From contig JALUAR010000019.1 of NCBI GenBank assembly GCA_027050975.1, forward strand, positions 1 to 6,930: a DNA stretch of 6,930 bases, given 5' to 3'. Every line of letters begins with the position of its first letter. The first letter of the stretch is position 1. Below, piece by piece: positions 4,301 to 6,930 of this stretch. The translations under genes and the position numbers were made by a program. This stretch comes from Thermodesulfovibrio sp. (GTDB taxonomy: Bacteria; Nitrospirota; Thermodesulfovibrionia; Thermodesulfovibrionales; JdFR-85). The notes under the pieces are model-generated. The model was not told the DNA's origin and made no database searches. It was given only the letters and a program-made list of their open reading frames with translations.

Positions 4301-6684
4301 TGGATATCTTTGAGTCCCACCCGGGCATGCCTTTAGAAAGGCATCTACAAGCCGTGGCCGAACGGGTGAGTGCCTTTTGTGAGGACCTGCAAGCGCCTCT
4401 GACCTTCCGTCGGGCGGCAATACTTACCGCCCTTTCTCACGATCTTGGTAAGGCTACTGAATATTTCCAAAGACATCTAAAAGGCCAACCAGTGCGGCCT
4501 TCTCTCGCCAGCCATTCCCTTCTTTCGGCGGTACTTGCTGTATGGCACGTGGCCAAAGATCTTCCCTGGTCTTTCAAAATCCCCCTTTTTTTGGCGATCA
4601 GACATCATCATGCAAACCCAACCTTTCCTCGAGAAGACTTCTACCCCAAACACGAATGGGAAAAACTAGAAAAACAGGTCAAAGGCATAGATTCTGTTTT
4701 ATTCAGCCAATTAGTAAAAACTATTGCTCTGAATCCTTTTGAAACTCCCCTTTTACCCAGGTTTGAAGTATTTAGGAGCACTTTTTCCTGGCCGGCTGAA
4801 GATTATCTCAGAAAAAATCAGGGTCTGGAAAGTTATTTCATCACCAATCTTCTTTTAGGAATGCTTGCAGACGCGGATATCCGCGCGGTTATTGGCATGG
4901 GAGCAAACGAGGAAAGAATTGCTATTCCAAAAGATATTGTTGATCGTTATTTAAAAAAGCTCTCCAAAAATTCGCCGATAAACCAGCTAAGACAAGAATT
5001 CTACGAAATTATTATCTCAAATATCCAAAAATTTGGGCTGGAAAGTAATTTTTTTGCGCTTACGGCCCCCACGGGTATAGGCAAAACCTTGGCGGGTTTT
5101 TCAGCGGCTATACGATTGCGGCACAGGATCCAGAAAGAGACCGGACAACTGCCTCGAATAATCTACGTCCTTCCCTTTACCAGTATCATTGACCAAAATT
5201 ATGAGGTTTTTGCTGGCGTTCTTGAAACTATTGGTCTGCCAAAAGATATACTCCTCAAACATCATTTCCGCGCGGATCCCCAATTAAAAGGAGAGGATAA
5301 ATCTAAGAAATCTCCGTTTGAAGACGCGTGGGATAAATTGAAAGAGGAAAATTTGTTCGCAACTAGTAAAGCCGAAGACCTCTTCAAACGGTATGAACAA
5401 GCGCATACCCGAGTAGAGACCTGGGATGGAGAAATCATTGTTACTACCTTTGTACGTTTTTACGAAACCCTTTTTACCAACCGGCGTTCGGAAATGAGAC
5501 GGCTTCATCGGCTGGCAGGTAGTATGGTCATTTTCGACGAAGTCCAAAATATTCCCCCTAAATACTGGGAGGCCACAGAAGAGGCCTTAAAATTCCTGGC
5601 TGAGCAGTGGAATACACACTTTATTTTTATGACTGCTACACGTCCGGCTTTTTTCTCTGATATCCCTGAACTTACCGAGCCGCGCAAAAAGTATTTTTTC
5701 AATTATGTTTCGAGGACAAAACTACATATCGATTTGCAACCGGTACCTTATCCTGAAATTGATCGCTGGCTGCTACCTAAAATAAAAGACTCCCGAAACT
5801 TTATGGTAGTTATGAATACAGTCCGTGCCGCTCAGGAGGTCTACGCAGCCCTGCAAGCAAATGCTCTGGATTTCAAAATTTATTTTCTTGCGGCCTCCCT
5901 CATCCCGTTACACCGTGAAAAACGCATTGCTGAAATTAACGACAAACTCGCCCGCGAAGAAAAAATCGCCTTAATAGCCACCCAAGTAGTCGAAGCTGGT
6001 GTCGATCTTGACTTTAATATTGTTATCCGAGATTTAGGCCCGTTTGATTCTGTAGTGCAAGCCGCCGGGCGGTGTAACCGAAACGCCTTAAAAAAGGCCG
6101 GCCAGGTTTTCTTAATGAATTTAGTCAATCCCGAACACAATCACAGACGTCTGGCTACATATATATATGACGGTGTACTTATTGAAACTACGGAAGAATT
6201 ACTTCAAACACGCAAGTTACTGCTTGAAAAAGAATATTTAAAATTGGTCGAAGACTATTTTCAAAGATTGCGGGAACGAAAAGCCCAAGATGAAAATTTG
6301 CCCTTAATTTTGAAAAGCCTAAATTATGCTGAACTGGGTATGTTTAATCTTTTGGAGACCAGCCTTCCTCAGGTTCCTGTGTTTGTAGAATTTGATAAAG
6401 AAGCCCAAAACTTTATCTCCATCTTGAAAAGATTAGAAGAAATACCGACCGCGACTTATGAGGACCGCCTAACCCGTAGAAAACTTTTTAAGAGCATTAC
6501 CTCTAAAATGTGGGGTTATATAGTCAATGTGCCGCTTAAAATAGCCGTGGAGGCAGGGCTTGGGCCCTTGCCGTACGCCTCGCGTTTTTTATGGCTATCA
6601 AAAGACCACCCAGATTTCAAAACTATTTACCGTGAAGATACCGGTTTTTCCCGGAAAATCGAACATGAAGCCTTATTTTTATGA
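4300..6684 (+). CDS. cas3: CRISPR-associated nuclease/helicase Cas3 (HD plus SF2 helicase)
   Basis: This 794-aa protein joins an N-terminal HD nuclease to a superfamily 2 helicase. It is recruited by target-bound Cascade to unwind and degrade DNA 3' to 5'. HD domain: His15, the SHDLGK motif (His47, Asp48), His72, His102-His104 and the late aspartates in LADAD (Asp191, Asp193). Helicase: Walker A APTGIGKT (256-263), motif Ia LPFTSIIDQN (291-300), VTTFVRFYETLF (381-392), motif II DEVQ (413-416), motif III MTAT (444-447), motif V ATQVVEAGVDLD (560-571) and motif VI QAAGRCNRN (587-595). All catalytic motifs are intact, so the enzyme should be active. The length is normal for I-B Cas3. The ATG overlaps the cas5 stop by one base and has no clear ribosome binding site, so it probably depends on coupling. 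DEVQ in place of DEAH or DEVH is common in Cas3 of this group. Confidence 0.97.
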   Translation: MDIFESHPGMPLERHLQAVAERVSAFCEDLQAPLTFRRAAILTALSHDLGKATEYFQRHLKGQPVRPSLASHSLLSAVLAVWHVAKDLPWSFKIPLFLAIRHHHANPTFPREDFYPKHEWEKLEKQVKGIDSVLFSQLVKTIALNPFETPLLPRFEVFRSTFSWPAEDYLRKNQGLESYFITNLLLGMLADADIRAVIGMGANEERIAIPKDIVDRYLKKLSKNSPINQLRQEFYEIIISNIQKFGLESNFFALTAPTGIGKTLAGFSAAIRLRHRIQKETGQLPRIIYVLPFTSIIDQNYEVFAGVLETIGLPKDILLKHHFRADPQLKGEDKSKKSPFEDAWDKLKEENLFATSKAEDLFKRYEQAHTRVETWDGEIIVTTFVRFYETLFTNRRSEMRRLHRLAGSMVIFDEVQNIPPKYWEATEEALKFLAEQWNTHFIFMTATRPAFFSDIPELTEPRKKYFFNYVSRTKLHIDLQPVPYPEIDRWLLPKIKDSRNFMVVMNTVRAAQEVYAALQANALDFKIYFLAASLIPLHREKRIAEINDKLAREEKIALIATQVVEAGVDLDFNIVIRDLGPFDSVVQAAGRCNRNALKKAGQVFLMNLVNPEHNHRRLATYIYDGVLIETTEELLQTRKLLLEKEYLKLVEDYFQRLRERKAQDENLPLILKSLNYAELGMFNLLETSLPQVPVFVEFDKEAQNFISILKRLEEIPTATYEDRLTRRKLFKSITSKMWGYIVNVPLKIAVEAGLGPLPYASRFLWLSKDHPDFKTIYREDTGFSRKIEHEALFL

Positions 6685-6930
6685 AATTTATAAATCCCTA
6701 TATCTTTCAAGCCTATCTTACCTGCCAGCGTGAGGCATGGCTTGAGTATCACGGCATAATTTCGGACCAGGAACATGAATATTTGGCCTTAGGTCGGCTG
6801 GTGCACGAAGGTTCGTATCAGCGGGCGCGGAAGGAAATTTTTGTTGACCAACTTCTCAAGGTCGACCTTTTCCGTGACGAGATGATCGCTGAGGTCAAAA
6901 AATCCTCACGCCACAAAGAGGCTGCCAGGC
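6681..6930 (+). CDS. cas4: CRISPR-associated exonuclease Cas4 (5' part, cut by window edge)
   Basis: The first 83 codons of a Cas4 protein are present and run off the window. Cas4 is a RecB-like PD-(D/E)xK nuclease with an iron-sulfur cluster that trims prespacers and selects PAM-containing ones for Cas1-Cas2. Seen: Cys15 in LTCQREAWL, the first cluster cysteine (the other three lie near the C-terminus, outside the window); GRLVHEGSYQR (38-48) with the conserved His42; Asp62 in KVDLF; and EVKKSS (71-76), giving the catalytic Glu71 and Lys73. The start ATG overlaps the cas3 stop as ATGA (four bases) without an evident ribosome binding site, which suggests translational coupling. Normal I-B operons continue with cas1 and cas2, so an adaptation module is expected just downstream. 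Confidence 0.92.
   Translation, partial: MKFINPYIFQAYLTCQREAWLEYHGIISDQEHEYLALGRLVHEGSYQRARKEIFVDQLLKVDLFRDEMIAEVKKSSRHKEAAR

Noticed and set aside
4542..4742. A 66-aa + strand frame inside cas3.
   Set aside because: It overlaps the HD domain coding sequence in another frame, with no ribosome binding site and no protein-like pattern.
5536..5547. DEVQ in Cas3 motif II as a possible inactivating change from DEAH.
   Set aside because: The Asp-Glu pair needed for ATP hydrolysis is intact, and Gln at the fourth position is common in Cas3 of this group.

Overview
The window holds most of a type I-B CRISPR-Cas interference operon on the + strand, preceded by about 900 bases of broken genes. The operon reads cas8b (896-2647), cas7 (2673-3590), cas5 (3587-4300), cas3 (4300-6684) and the start of cas4 (6681 to the window edge). 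Each assignment rests on family motifs visible in the translations: a four-cysteine zinc-binding site in Cas8b, the NPNGDP region of Cas7/Csh2, the PPSALRGLIGAI segment of Cas5, the HD plus helicase motifs of Cas3, and the GRLVHE and EVKKSS motifs of Cas4. From cas7 onward the genes overlap by 1 to 4 bases, so they are probably one translationally coupled transcript that continues past the window, likely into cas1 and cas2. No CRISPR array and no cas6 are visible.

Layout: 1-138 is the 3' end of an unrecognised + strand gene. 194-649 on the - strand is a decayed type II toxin-antitoxin pair: a RelE/YafQ-like toxin with several frameshifts and a nonsense codon, behind a RelB-like antitoxin remnant that has lost an in-frame start. 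696-853 on the + strand is a short, frameshifted remnant resembling the N-terminus of a different Cas8 (Cas8a/Cst1-like) large subunit. The intact I-B operon starts 42 bases further on.

How the genes work together: Cas8b, Cas7 and Cas5 would form the crRNA-bound Cascade surveillance complex. Cas7 is the backbone, Cas5 caps the 5' end of the crRNA, and Cas8b recognises the PAM. The sequence supports a sixth product, a small subunit Cas11b of 131 aa, translated from an internal start inside cas8b at 2252, which has a near-perfect Shine-Dalgarno sequence (GGAGGG, 6-base spacing). Cas3 would be recruited to unwind and degrade the target. Cas4 takes part in spacer acquisition.

Organism: a bacterium of moderate GC with strong GGAGG-type ribosome binding sites. 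The lysine- and glutamate-rich proteins and the I-B plus cas4 arrangement fit a thermophilic anaerobe (for example Thermodesulfobacteria-like or a thermophilic Firmicute), but this is a weak inference. The core operon is a known kind of system. The points most worth following up are the internal Cas11 start and the graveyard of an older cas8 and a toxin-antitoxin pair directly in front of the operon.
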